NCBI RefSeq assembly: GCF_963677195.1
Contig: NZ_OY781918.1
Location: 732,923-796,922 of the forward strand
From: an uncultured Marinifilum sp.
GTDB taxonomy: Bacteria > Bacteroidota > Bacteroidia > Bacteroidales > Marinifilaceae
Direction: 5' to 3'
Length of the DNA stretch: 64,000 nucleotides
Part shown: in pieces, positions 47,368-56,237 of the stretch
How the letters are laid out: each line of letters opens with the position of its first letter
How positions within the stretch are numbered: position 1 is the first letter of the stretch
The notes under the pieces: generated by a model
The model's database searches: none
Told to the model about the DNA's origin: nothing
The model's input: the letters and a program-made list of their open reading frames with translations, nothing else
Position numbers and translations under genes: made by a program

Positions 47368-47416
47368 GCTAAGACACAAAGGCGCAAAGATATATACCTT
47401 ATCATTGCGTCTTAGC
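47368..47416. repeat. GCTAAGAC-CAAAG type imperfect inverted repeat
   Basis: GCTAAGACACAA (47368-47379) is mirrored by TTGCGTCTTAGC (47405-47416) with one mismatch, and CAAAG units lie inside and beyond. Words like CTAAGACGCAAAG are common in intergenic repeats of many Bacteroidota, and this looks like one copy. Confidence 0.6.
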
Positions 47417-47456
47417 AACTTTGCATTTCAACCCTCATTAACACATTCACTAAGCA

Positions 47457-48476
47457 ATGATTCTAGTTACCGGCGGAACAGGCCTTGTTGGCTCACATTT
47501 ATTATTCGATTTACTTTCGAAAGGAGAAAAAGTTCGTGCTTTGAAAAGAGCAAGCAGCAATATTGAATTGGTTCGCAATACTTTTTCGTACTACACTGAT
47601 AATGTAAATGAACTATTCGATAAAATTGAATGGATTAATGGAGATATGTTAGACATTTTTTCTCTGGAAGATGCTCTTAAGGAGATTGATGATGTTTACC
47701 ATTGTGCTGCTTTGGTTTCCTTCGAACAAAAAGACAAAAAAAACATGTTGAATATTAATGTTGAAGGAACACGCAATTTAATAAATGCATGTTTAGATGC
47801 TAATATTCGAAAATTCTGTATGGTAAGTTCCATTGCTGCCTTGGGTTCTCCCGAAGAAAATGAAAATATCACAACAGAAAAAACTCCTTGGAGTCCGGAA
47901 GAAAAACGCTCTGGATATTCAATGAGTAAATTTCAATCTGAACTGGAAGTTTGGAGAGGAATTGAGGAAGGTTTAAATGCTATAATTGTGAATCCATCAA
48001 TTATCTTAGGTCCAGGCCAATGGAATAAGGGAAGCTCTCAACTTTTTAGCAGTGTGAACAATGGATTAAAATACTATACAAAAGGAATTACGGGCTATGT
48101 TGATGTAAGAGATGTAAGTCGCGCCATGATTGAATTAATGAAAAGCAATATTGTAAACGAACGCTTTATTTTAAACAGCGAAAACTGCTCTTTCGAATTT
48201 ATATTTAAAACCATTGCTAAATATATTGGTATTAAAGGACCTACAAAATATGCAAGCAAAAAAATGACCGAAATTGCATGGCGACTGGCTTATTTAAAAA
48301 AGATTTTTCTTTTAAAGTCAGCTGGATTTACGAAAGAAAATGCCCAATCGGCACATAATATTCACAATTACTCCAATCAGAAAATTAAAGATGCTTTAGG
48401 CTTTAAATTTATTCCAATTGAAAGGAGTATTAAAGATACTGTGCAGCATTATCCCTTACCAGCTAAAATAAAATAG
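47457..48476 (+). CDS. NAD(P)-dependent epimerase/dehydratase (extended SDR)
   Basis: A Rossmann-fold oxidoreductase. The dinucleotide motif TGGTGLVGSHL is at residues 5-15. The active-site pair is in the YSMSK segment (Y and K spaced YxxxK, about residues 159-163), and the catalytic Ser is in the preceding VSSIAALG. The substrate-binding part (GITGYVDVRDVSRAMIELM) resembles dihydroflavonol 4-reductase-like or hopanoid-associated sugar epimerases. The substrate cannot be assigned. It stands alone between the repeat and a terminator. Confidence 0.85.
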   Translation: MILVTGGTGLVGSHLLFDLLSKGEKVRALKRASSNIELVRNTFSYYTDNVNELFDKIEWINGDMLDIFSLEDALKEIDDVYHCAALVSFEQKDKKNMLNINVEGTRNLINACLDANIRKFCMVSSIAALGSPEENENITTEKTPWSPEEKRSGYSMSKFQSELEVWRGIEEGLNAIIVNPSIILGPGQWNKGSSQLFSSVNNGLKYYTKGITGYVDVRDVSRAMIELMKSNIVNERFILNSENCSFEFIFKTIAKYIGIKGPTKYASKKMTEIAWRLAYLKKIFLLKSAGFTKENAQSAHNIHNYSNQKIKDALGFKFIPIERSIKDTVQHYPLPAKIK

Positions 48477-48610
48477 CTAATTGAAAACAAAAACTGATAA
48501 ATATTCTTATCAACAGTAATAACTAAAACACTGGCAAAAGGCTACAATTTTGTTTTAGTTTTTGTTAAAATATCAAATATAATTTAATATTTACCTAATA
48601 GATTTATGAT

Positions 48611-48644
48611 AAAAAAATCCACTCCTTTATGGAATGGATTTTTT
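48611..48644. terminator. Bidirectional terminator
   Basis: AAAAAATCCACTCC pairs with GGAATGGATTTTTT (one internal mismatch) over a five-base loop. It lies between convergent genes with A and T runs on opposite sides. Confidence 0.8.
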
Positions 48645-48661
48645 ACCTGATATCTATTCGT

Positions 48662-49237
48662 TTAAACTTTATACAATTCAATCATCTCATTTAACGACTT
48701 TATTTCTTTCTTGATTTTATTTCTAATAAAAATGATTAACACAAGCATAATTATAACAAATTCGACAAGAAAAAAATTAAACCAAAATGCAGATAAGTAT
48801 TTGTTAAATTCTATAAATACAAGTCCAACACCAATCACATAAAGTGAAAAAGTAAGGACTGTTGGGTATTTATGAATTTTCTTGCGCCACTGATAGAAGG
48901 TTTTCAAATCAGCAATAAATTGATCGGATTTACGAAGTACATTCAACTCCTTCTTTTTTCTGTAACTATACATTTCTATTGATATTCGAACAATTAAAGC
49001 CACCAGCATTGCAATGATTCCTATTTCGAACAACAAACTTGTTGATGTAAAGTAAAATTTATCGATTCCCACTATTGCTAAAGCTGTAATAACCAGGATA
49101 ATTATATTTTTAATATGGCTATTATTAACCAGTTTATTAGCTTTATTAATTCTCTTCATTAATTCCTGAGGAACTTCTGTTGGGTTCGATGATTTCTGAC
49201 CATCGTATATTGATTTTATATCTTTAAAGTTATTCAT
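48662..49237 (-). CDS. Four-helix membrane protein, possible anti-sigma partner
   Basis: The 191 residues begin with a soluble part of about 40 residues, followed by membrane helices at about 43-60, 66-86, 124-142 and 150-169, and end in a Lys-rich tail. It has no recognised domain. It lies 12 bases after an ECF sigma factor gene in the same operon. That is the place where the membrane anti-sigma factor is normally found, so this role is a reasonable inference from position and topology only. Confidence 0.6.
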   Translation of the reverse strand: MNNFKDIKSIYDGQKSSNPTEVPQELMKRINKANKLVNNSHIKNIIILVITALAIVGIDKFYFTSTSLLFEIGIIAMLVALIVRISIEMYSYRKKKELNVLRKSDQFIADLKTFYQWRKKIHKYPTVLTFSLYVIGVGLVFIEFNKYLSAFWFNFFLVEFVIIMLVLIIFIRNKIKKEIKSLNEMIELYKV

Positions 49238-49249
49238 CTTTGTTCTTTT

Positions 49250-49747
49250 TTAAATGTTTTGCATTTCTTTACTGCTCATACATTTGAACAGTTTTCCTTT
49301 GTTACGGTGAATTTGAACCCTCACATTTTCATTAGTAAGGCCAACGGTTTCGGCAATTTCTTTTTGAGGTACTTCTTCTAAAACAAGAGATATTAAAATT
49401 TTTCCCATCTCATTTAATTTCCGAATGCATGCCCGCAGCATTTTTAATTTTTCATCTTTCTCGTCATCAACATCATCATTTACTATATCCGGAATATCGG
49501 TGGTAAACTTTTCCTGCTGATTTTTTATTTTCCTCAAATGCATTAAACAAGTATTTGCGGTAATTCTATATATCCAGGTACTTAATTGTGAATCGTTTCG
49601 AAACTGATGCAAATTCTGCCAAATTTTCACAAATACTTCCTGAGATAAATCATCGGCTAATGCTTCATTTCCCGACACATACGACAAACATAAACGATAA
49701 ACTTTTTGGTAATTCTCTTTATACAGGGTATTAAATGTTGAATTCAT
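49250..49747 (-). CDS. ECF-type RNA polymerase sigma factor
   Basis: A group 4 sigma-70 factor. Region 2 carries ADDLSQEVFVKIWQNLHQF with STWIYRITANTCL at about residues 30-73. Region 4 carries LVLEEVPQKEIAETVGLTNENVRVQIHRNKGKLF near the C-terminus. The length of 165 is typical. The start ATG follows the stop of the hydrolase gene by a single base, so both are translationally linked, and a membrane protein gene follows. Target promoters are unknown. Confidence 0.92.
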   Translation of the reverse strand: MNSTFNTLYKENYQKVYRLCLSYVSGNEALADDLSQEVFVKIWQNLHQFRNDSQLSTWIYRITANTCLMHLRKIKNQQEKFTTDIPDIVNDDVDDEKDEKLKMLRACIRKLNEMGKILISLVLEEVPQKEIAETVGLTNENVRVQIHRNKGKLFKCMSSKEMQNI

Positions 49748-49748
49748 A

Positions 49749-50585
49749 CTAGTTTAATATTTGTTTTAGCTTTTTGATATATGTGTTAAACTGATCATAC
49801 ATTACAAAATGGGTTGTGTTCTCGATGTACACAATTTCTTTTTTCTTTAAAGAAGAATATTGATCGTTATAAACACCCTCAATCATACTTTTACTTGGGT
49901 TTGCAGCAGCTAATATAAGAACTTGTGATTCAATATTCTTAAGATCATCTCTCAAATCAAGCTTTAGTAAATCGGTATAACCATATACATAAGTTTTACG
50001 ATCTGATTTAATAATCCAATCGGCAATTTGCTGATGTTTCGAGCTTGTTTTACTCATATAGTTGGCAAAATTCATGGCCATACCTTTAAATTCATCATCC
50101 GACATCTTCAATAAATTTTTATTGTATGGTGTATCGTAACTAACTTTTTCGCTTGAATAATCAGGTATCATCATTGCTCCCATGCATGGCAAAGCATCAA
50201 TAATCAGAAGGTTTTTAATATTGTATCGCTTTTCCGATGCCAGCCACAAAGCAAGTGTTCCGCCCATACTGTGTCCAATTATCGATAACTTTTTAAACTT
50301 ATTCTCTTGTAAATACTTCTCAAGATCCTCTTTTATTGTTTGTAACCACAAGGTATCTATAGCAGGAACATCACCAAAACCCGGGTAATTTACAATATGA
50401 CATTCATGATTTTCTGAAATCTCAGCTACAGTTTCGTTCCAAACCTCTCCCGGGCAAGTAAAACCTGGTAATAATAAAACCGGATCGCCCTGACCTTTTA
50501 TTTCTACTTGAATAGAACTTGTACTTGCAAAAATGTTTAAAGTAGTTGATACGAATAGGGCAAGAGTTAGAATAATTGTCTTCAT
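49749..50585 (-). CDS. Secreted alpha/beta hydrolase
   Basis: A serine hydrolase fold with a signal peptide at residues 1-20 (ends IFAS). The oxyanion region is VLLLPGFTCPGEVW, the nucleophile elbow GHSMGG contains the catalytic Ser near residue 106, and the catalytic His is in ENTTHFVMYD near the C-terminus. The acid residue is not obvious at its usual place, which reads VLILAAANPS. The substrate is unknown. It is the first gene of an operon with an ECF sigma factor and a membrane protein, an unusual association. Confidence 0.82.
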   Translation of the reverse strand: MKTIILTLALFVSTTLNIFASTSSIQVEIKGQGDPVLLLPGFTCPGEVWNETVAEISENHECHIVNYPGFGDVPAIDTLWLQTIKEDLEKYLQENKFKKLSIIGHSMGGTLALWLASEKRYNIKNLLIIDALPCMGAMMIPDYSSEKVSYDTPYNKNLLKMSDDEFKGMAMNFANYMSKTSSKHQQIADWIIKSDRKTYVYGYTDLLKLDLRDDLKNIESQVLILAAANPSKSMIEGVYNDQYSSLKKKEIVYIENTTHFVMYDQFNTYIKKLKQILN

Positions 50586-50695
50586 AATTTTTAGTTTTTA
50601 AATGTTTATTTGCCCTTTTGATGCAAGTACATTCGAAATGTTACACTTTCTAAAAATTATTTTTGATTTTTTTTAATCTAATAAAATCTGAATAC

Positions 50696-50724
50696 AAAAA
50701 AGCCACTCCCCTTAAGGAATGGCT
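50696..50724 (-). terminator. Terminator after metK
   Basis: AGCCACTCC pairs with GGAATGGCT (one mismatch). On the minus strand it is followed by a T-run. It lies 25 bases after the metK stop. Confidence 0.75.
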
Positions 50725-50748
50725 TCTGATATTTATAGTAATGTTGTT

Positions 50749-52005
50749 TTACAAATTGAAAGCTTCTTTCACTTTCTCAACATAGTCTAATTTTTCCCAG
50801 GTGAACAGTTCCACTTCCCTTTCGATATCACCAGAATATGGAGAATGAAACTTTTTGGTAACAATTCGTGGAGTACGTCCCATGTGACCATAAGCTGCCG
50901 ATTCTTCGTAAATAGGATTACGTAATTTTAATCGTTGTTCGATAGCTGCAGGTCGTAAATCGAATAGTTCCTTAATTTTTTCAGCAATTTCTCCATCGCT
51001 TAAAGATACATTTGCTTTTCCATAAGTATCGACAAAAACACCAACAGGCTCTGCAACACCAATTGCATAAGAAAGCTGCACTAATATTTCGTCGGCAACC
51101 CCAGCTGCTACTATATTTTTTGCAATATGTCGAGAGGCATAAGCTGCAGAACGATCTACTTTCGAAGGATCTTTTCCAGAGAATGCACCACCACCATGAG
51201 CACCTTTTCCCCCATAAGTATCTACAATAATCTTACGTCCGGTTAATCCTGTATCGCCATGAGGTCCACCAATTACAAATTTTCCGGTAGGATTAACGTG
51301 TAAAATAAAATCTTCATCGAACATCGCCTGAACACGCTCTGGCAATTGTTTAATTACACGAGGAATTAAAATATTACGAACATCTTTCTTGATTTTAGCA
51401 AGCATTAACTCATCGTTAGGACCAAAATCGTCGTGCTGAGTAGAAATTACAATGGTGTGAATTCTTTCAGGCATATCATTCTCGTTATATTCAATGGTTA
51501 CCTGCGATTTAGAATCAGGACGAAGATAAGTCATTTCTCTTCCTTCGCGACGAATTGCAGCCAACTCAATTAATAAGCGATGCGACAACTCAAGAGATAA
51601 AGGCATATAATCATCGGTTTCTTTAGAAGCATAACCAAACATCATTCCCTGATCTCCAGCCCCCTGTAACATAGGATCTTCACGATCGACTCCACGATTA
51701 ATATCGTCTGATTGCTCATGAATTGCTGATAATACACCACAAGAAGCACCATCGAACTGATACTCACTTTTGGTATAACCAATACGATTTATTACTTGTC
51801 GAGCTACATCTTGAGCATCGATATAGGTTGTTGTTTTTACTTCACCAGCAAGAATAACCTGCCCAGTAGTAACCATAGTTTCACAAGCAACTTTCGAATT
51901 CGGGTCGAAAGCTAAAAATTTATCCAATAAAGCATCTGATATTTGATCAGCAACTTTATCTGGGTGTCCTTCTGAAACTGATTCTGATGTGAATAAATAT
52001 CCCAT
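50749..52005 (-). CDS. metK: S-adenosylmethionine synthetase
   Basis: MetK makes S-adenosylmethionine from methionine and ATP. The ATP-binding [16 protein letters not shown] is at about residues 13-28. The methionine-binding hexapeptide GAGDQG is in [14 protein letters not shown] near residue 116, and the phosphate-binding [16 protein letters not shown] is near residue 270. The length of 418 is typical for Bacteroidota. It is monocistronic. Its 360-base leader holds a SAM-II-type riboswitch about 185 bases before the start, so feedback control by SAM is expected. Confidence 0.96.
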   Translation of the reverse strand: MGYLFTSESVSEGHPDKVADQISDALLDKFLAFDPNSKVACETMVTTGQVILAGEVKTTTYIDAQDVARQVINRIGYTKSEYQFDGASCGVLSAIHEQSDDINRGVDREDPMLQGAGDQGMMFGYASKETDDYMPLSLELSHRLLIELAAIRREGREMTYLRPDSKSQVTIEYNENDMPERIHTIVISTQHDDFGPNDELMLAKIKKDVRNILIPRVIKQLPERVQAMFDEDFILHVNPTGKFVIGGPHGDTGLTGRKIIVDTYGGKGAHGGGAFSGKDPSKVDRSAAYASRHIAKNIVAAGVADEILVQLSYAIGVAEPVGVFVDTYGKANVSLSDGEIAEKIKELFDLRPAAIEQRLKLRNPIYEESAAYGHMGRTPRIVTKKFHSPYSGDIEREVELFTWEKLDYVEKVKEAFNL

Positions 52006-52190
52006 AATAATTTAATAATAATTTAGTTGAACTGATATTCTTTAATTTACAGACTGTTTACAAATGACATGTAAGCATACAAATAAGAGCTATCAATTTT
52101 GTTGTTTGTTGTATCCATTATAAAAATAATGGTGTAAACGATACGGGAAAGCAATGGTCGATTGTATACATGCAGAAAGCATGTTAGTCA

Positions 52191-52239
52191 CCATTTAGCA
52201 TTTTTTTCCGTGGTTGCAAGCAGCCAAATCTTTCCACAT
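52191..52239 (-). ncRNA. SAM-II-type riboswitch in the metK leader
   Basis: On the minus strand, P1 forms from GTGG and CCAC with loop sequence GATTTGGCTGCTTGCAA. The downstream strand AAAAAAATGCTAAATGG follows. TTTGGC in the loop pairs completely (one G-U) with GCTAAA downstream, giving the pseudoknot expected of SAM-II. The order GATTT, TTGCAA, then TGCTAAA agrees with the SAM-II core. Between aptamer and metK two more hairpins occur (ACATGC/GCATGT and CCATTAT/ATAATGG). The remaining leader to 52366 holds no ORF. Confidence 0.7.
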
Positions 52240-52366
52240 ATTTCGCGCAAAGGAAGTAATTATTTTGGTAAGAAACAAAAATGAGAGTATGCTTTTACAA
52301 TATTTCACTAAAAATCGAAGCTGAAAAACAGACACTTCCACCCCAATTAAGAGCTGAGAGTCTTAA

Positions 52367-53266
52367 TTAAGAGGTAAGTTCATGAAAAATATCTTCCAGA
52401 TTTTTATTTTGAGATTTCATTTCTAGAATCGCAAATTTATTTGCAACAGCGAAATCAAATATCTCTTTTCTAATATCAGATATTGATGAAAACATATATT
52501 TATTGTTGCCAAGGTATTGCACCTCTTTAAGTTCCTTAATTTTATTAAAGTAAGAAAGTAATATTTCCTGATTAAATTCTACAGTAATAAATTTAGATTC
52601 CATATTTGAACTTAAGAAATCTATATTTCTATCGGCAACCAGCTTGCCCTTATTAACAATTAAAACACGCTGACAACAGGCTTCAACTTCCTGCATAATG
52701 TGAGTAGAAAGCATTACTGTTTTTTCTTTACCAATATCCTGTATCAGTTTTCTAATTTCGATTAACTGATTTGGATCTAATCCGGTTGTAGGTTCGTCTA
52801 AAATTAAAACCTTTGGATCGTGTATTAAAGCCTGTGCAATTCCTACTCGCTGTCGATATCCTTTCGAAAGAGAAGCTATTTTTTTATTCTGTTCCAAATT
52901 TAAACCGGTTAAATCAATCATTTCGGCAATTCTACTTTTCCTTATCTTACCCAATTTATATATGGATGCAACATAATCTAAATACTCTTTCACATACATT
53001 TCCAAATAAAGTGGATTATGCTCTGGTAAATAACCAATTTGCTTTCTTACCTCAAGAGAATTCTCTTCTATATTAATGCCATTAACTTCTACTATTCCTG
53101 AAGATTGAGGAATATAAGCTGTAATAATTTTCATCATAGTAGATTTTCCAGCTCCATTAGGTCCCAAAAATCCTACTACTTCGCCCTCATGAATTTCAAA
53201 ACTAAGTTTATCGAGTGCTTTTTGTTTTCCGTATAACTTACTTACTTCCTGAACTTTTATCGACAT
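52367..53266 (-). CDS. gldA: Gliding-associated ABC transporter ATP-binding protein GldA
   Basis: GldA is the ATPase of the GldAFG transporter that supports gliding in Flavobacterium. Walker A is GPNGAGKST at about residues 35-43. The family stretch GYLPEHNPLYLEMYVKEYLDYVA is at about 84-106, the signature is LSKGYRQRVGIAQA and Walker B is VLILDEPTTGLDP. The C-terminal part (residues 215-299) matches the GldA-type extension. GldF and GldG are not adjacent here. In non-gliding Bacteroidota the same protein occurs as a general transporter ATPase, so the role is less sure than the family. Confidence 0.8.
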   Translation of the reverse strand: MSIKVQEVSKLYGKQKALDKLSFEIHEGEVVGFLGPNGAGKSTMMKIITAYIPQSSGIVEVNGINIEENSLEVRKQIGYLPEHNPLYLEMYVKEYLDYVASIYKLGKIRKSRIAEMIDLTGLNLEQNKKIASLSKGYRQRVGIAQALIHDPKVLILDEPTTGLDPNQLIEIRKLIQDIGKEKTVMLSTHIMQEVEACCQRVLIVNKGKLVADRNIDFLSSNMESKFITVEFNQEILLSYFNKIKELKEVQYLGNNKYMFSSISDIRKEIFDFAVANKFAILEMKSQNKNLEDIFHELTS

Positions 53267-53382
53267 AGATTAAATTATTAACAAGTCCTTTTAAATAAAA
53301 TACCTGAATCCTACAATTTGAGCTTGAATTTAATAATTCTTCTGTTCTTTTTAGGAAGAAATCATAATTCTTAATTAATAAC

Positions 53383-53390
53383 TACCTTTG
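53383..53390 (+). promoter_or_regulatory. Putative -7 promoter box (TACCTTTG) of ispG
   Basis: TACCTTTG fits the Bacteroidota -7 consensus. It implies a transcript start near 53396, which supports translation from the ATG at 53414 rather than the upstream GTG at 53390. A clear -33 TTG is not seen. Confidence 0.5.
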
Positions 53391-53413
53391 TGTTTCAATT
53401 CAAATCAAAGGAA

Positions 53414-55375
53414 ATGAGTTTTTCACAGCATACGCAGTTTTGTAAAGATCTTTTTAACTACACTCGTCGCAAATCGAGCGAAGTAAAAATCGGAAATACT
53501 CCACTTGGAGCAAACGAGCCTATTCAGGTTCAATCGATGACCAACACCGATACTAATAACATTGAAGCTAGTGTTGAGCAAACAATTAAAATGATTGAGT
53601 CTGGTGCTAAATATGTACGATTAACTGCTCAAGGTATTAAAGAAGCCGAAAGTTTAAAATTTATAAAGGCTAATCTGCTAAAAAAAGGATATAACACACC
53701 TTTAGTTGCCGATATTCATTTTAATCCAAAGGCTGCTTCTATTGCTGCTAAATATGTTGATAAAGTTCGAATTAATCCTGGAAATTTTGTAGATAAACGT
53801 GCTGATTTTAAAAGTCAGGATTACAGCGAAGAACAATATCATGAAGATTTGAAAAAAATTCGTGAAACATTTATTCCTTTTCTTGATATCTGTAAAGAAT
53901 ATAATACAGCCATTAGAATTGGAACAAATCATGGTTCTTTATCCGACCGTATAATGACTAAATATGGCGATACACCGCAAGGAATGGTTGAGTCGACATT
54001 AGAGTTTTTACGCATTTGTAAAGAACAGAATTTTATGAATGTTACCATTTCTATTAAATCGAGCAATACTGTAATGATGGTAAAAACGGTTCGATTATTA
54101 ATTATGAAAATGGAAGAAGAAAATATGAATTTTCCATTGCATTTGGGAGTAACCGAAGCCGGAGAAGGAGAAGATGGACGAATTAAATCGGCAGTTGGAA
54201 CCGGAGCTTTACTAAACGATGGCATTGGCGATACCATAAGAATTTCACTTACCGAAAATCCTGAAATTGAATCTCCGGTTGGAAAAAAATTAGTAGACTA
54301 TGTGCTTGAAAAAGAAAATCATAATTTAATTACTCCCCTTAAGAATACGCATATTAATTTGCTGGATTTTTATAAACGAAATACCAGTATGGTTCAGAAT
54401 ATTGGCAGTAAAAAAGTTCCTGTTGTTATTTCTGATTTAAGTCATGAAAAATACTTAACCGCCGATTTACCTGAAAAAGCTGGATTTATTCAAGATCAGG
54501 ATAGTTTGGAATGGACAAAAGGGAAGCTTGCAGCTGATTATATTTATGTAAATGGATATGATCCAATATTTACAGATTATCCTAAAGATCTTAAAATAAT
54601 TGTGGATCAGGAATGTTGGCAACAAACAGATCAATTAACCGACAAATCGTACCCTTTGTTTCAAAGCCAGGAATTTTTACGTTTTAATCCTTTAGCTTTT
54701 TGTTGCGATATTCATTTTGTAGAATGCTCGTATAGTGATCTTACCGATGATTTCATTGCCAATGTAAACGAAAATAAAAAAGTAGTGCTCATTTGTAAAT
54801 CGAATCATAAAAATGCATTTGCAGAACAAAGAGCATTTGCTTTGCGCTTAATTGAAAGTAGTTGCGAGGCTCCTATTATTTTTAAAAGATCCTTTCACGA
54901 AAATAATCTGGAAGATTTACAATTAAAATCGTCGTGCGATTTAGGGGCTTTATTTATAGATGGATTTGGAAATGGAATTTCTATTTGTAATAATGGAAAT
55001 ATACCTCAGGAGGATGTACTTTCTACTGGTTTTGGGATATTACAAGCTGCAAGAGTTAGAACCAGTAAAACTGAATTTGTATCCTGTCCTGGTTGCGGGA
55101 GAACCTTATTTAAGTTACAAGATGTGGTTGCTCAGGTAAAAAAAGAATTTGCTCACTTAACGCATTTAAAAATTGGCGTTATGGGATGTATTGTAAATGG
55201 TCCGGGCGAAATGGGCGATGTGGATTATGGTTACGTAGGAGCAGGACCTGGAAAGGTGTGGCTTTACAAAGGTCATAAAGTGGTTCGAAAAAATATTGCA
55301 AGCGATAAAGCAATAGAAGAGCTAAAAGAAATTATTAAAAATAATGGCGATTGGATTAACGATAATAAAGAATAA
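53414..55375 (+). CDS. ispG: 4-hydroxy-3-methylbut-2-en-1-yl diphosphate synthase, long form
   Basis: IspG is an iron-sulfur enzyme of the MEP isoprenoid pathway. The ATG at 53414 is preceded by AAAGGA and a promoter-like box, so I prefer it to the GTG at 53390. The TIM-barrel part begins with KIGNTPLGANEPIQVQSMTNTDT. The 4Fe-4S domain has CPGCGRTLF and the later Cys in GCIVNGPGEMGDVDYGYVG. About 653 residues versus 372 in E. coli reflects an extra central domain, as in other Bacteroidota, Chlamydia and plants. It is expressed alone, divergent from gldA. Confidence 0.94.
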   Translation: MSFSQHTQFCKDLFNYTRRKSSEVKIGNTPLGANEPIQVQSMTNTDTNNIEASVEQTIKMIESGAKYVRLTAQGIKEAESLKFIKANLLKKGYNTPLVADIHFNPKAASIAAKYVDKVRINPGNFVDKRADFKSQDYSEEQYHEDLKKIRETFIPFLDICKEYNTAIRIGTNHGSLSDRIMTKYGDTPQGMVESTLEFLRICKEQNFMNVTISIKSSNTVMMVKTVRLLIMKMEEENMNFPLHLGVTEAGEGEDGRIKSAVGTGALLNDGIGDTIRISLTENPEIESPVGKKLVDYVLEKENHNLITPLKNTHINLLDFYKRNTSMVQNIGSKKVPVVISDLSHEKYLTADLPEKAGFIQDQDSLEWTKGKLAADYIYVNGYDPIFTDYPKDLKIIVDQECWQQTDQLTDKSYPLFQSQEFLRFNPLAFCCDIHFVECSYSDLTDDFIANVNENKKVVLICKSNHKNAFAEQRAFALRLIESSCEAPIIFKRSFHENNLEDLQLKSSCDLGALFIDGFGNGISICNNGNIPQEDVLSTGFGILQAARVRTSKTEFVSCPGCGRTLFKLQDVVAQVKKEFAHLTHLKIGVMGCIVNGPGEMGDVDYGYVGAGPGKVWLYKGHKVVRKNIASDKAIEELKEIIKNNGDWINDNKE

Positions 55376-55446
55376 ATGATAAATTGATTTTTTTATTACA
55401 CATAGTTTTATATCTTGCATAAATACCTAATCATAATAATATTAGT

Positions 55447-56232
55447 GTGAGAAAAAGCATCCTTCTTTTATTTTTTAGCTTCCTAATATTGTTCGCTTAT
55501 GCCGACAAATTTGAATTAAGCGGAGTATACTTAGGAAAGAACTTATATGTAATGAATAACTTTGATGATTCGGGGGTTGGATTTTGCGTATATGAAGTAA
55601 CAATAAACGGGCAAACTTCTTCAGATGAAATTAACAGTAGTGCATTCGAAATAGATTTGGGTCAATTCAATTTTGAGATTGGAGAAAAAATCACAGTAAT
55701 CCTACATTATAAAAACGGATGCCTTCCCAAAGTAATTAATCCGGAAGTAATTCAGCCAAAATCATCTTTTATTTTGCAAAAATCAGACTTAGACGAGAAT
55801 GGCACTTTGTATTGGACTACTGTTAAAGAATTAGGATCGATACCTTTTACTGTACAACAATTTAGATGGAACAAATGGATAACTGTAGGTAAGCTTGATG
55901 GAAAAGGAAATAATGAAAGCAATAATTATAAATTAAATGTACGCCTGCATTCTGGTAAAAATACTTTTCGATTATGCCAGACCGATTTCTCTGGAATTCC
56001 CCGATATTCTGCAAAAATAATTTATCAATCTAAACAAAAACAAATTAGTTATGGTCCAGAAAAAATAAAAGATAATTTAATTTTTTCAGACTCTACTTTA
56101 TATGAAATATATGATAGTTATGGAACTATTATTCTAAAAGGCTATGGAGCAAAAATAGATTTAAAAGGCCTTCAGACTGGCTCATATTACATTAATTACG
56201 ATAATACAATGGACAGTTTCAAAAAAAGATAA
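55447..56232 (+). CDS. Secreted protein with possible type IX sorting tail
   Basis: The start is GTG at 55447. It gives the signal peptide RKSILLLFFSFLILFAYA (mature from DKFELSG). The body of about 170 residues is beta-rich with several Ig-like phrases. The last 45 residues contain YEIYDSYGTIILKGYGAK then IDLKGLQTGSYYINY, which resembles the type A C-terminal sorting domain (YDxxGxxV...LxxGxYxxxI). The protein ends in KKR. If the tail is genuine it would be a substrate of the T9SS encoded at 8-14 kb. No enzymatic motif was found. The 3' end is five bases from a convergent gene. Confidence 0.6.
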   Translation: MRKSILLLFFSFLILFAYADKFELSGVYLGKNLYVMNNFDDSGVGFCVYEVTINGQTSSDEINSSAFEIDLGQFNFEIGEKITVILHYKNGCLPKVINPEVIQPKSSFILQKSDLDENGTLYWTTVKELGSIPFTVQQFRWNKWITVGKLDGKGNNESNNYKLNVRLHSGKNTFRLCQTDFSGIPRYSAKIIYQSKQKQISYGPEKIKDNLIFSDSTLYEIYDSYGTIILKGYGAKIDLKGLQTGSYYINYDNTMDSFKKR

Positions 56233-56237
56233 ACTGT

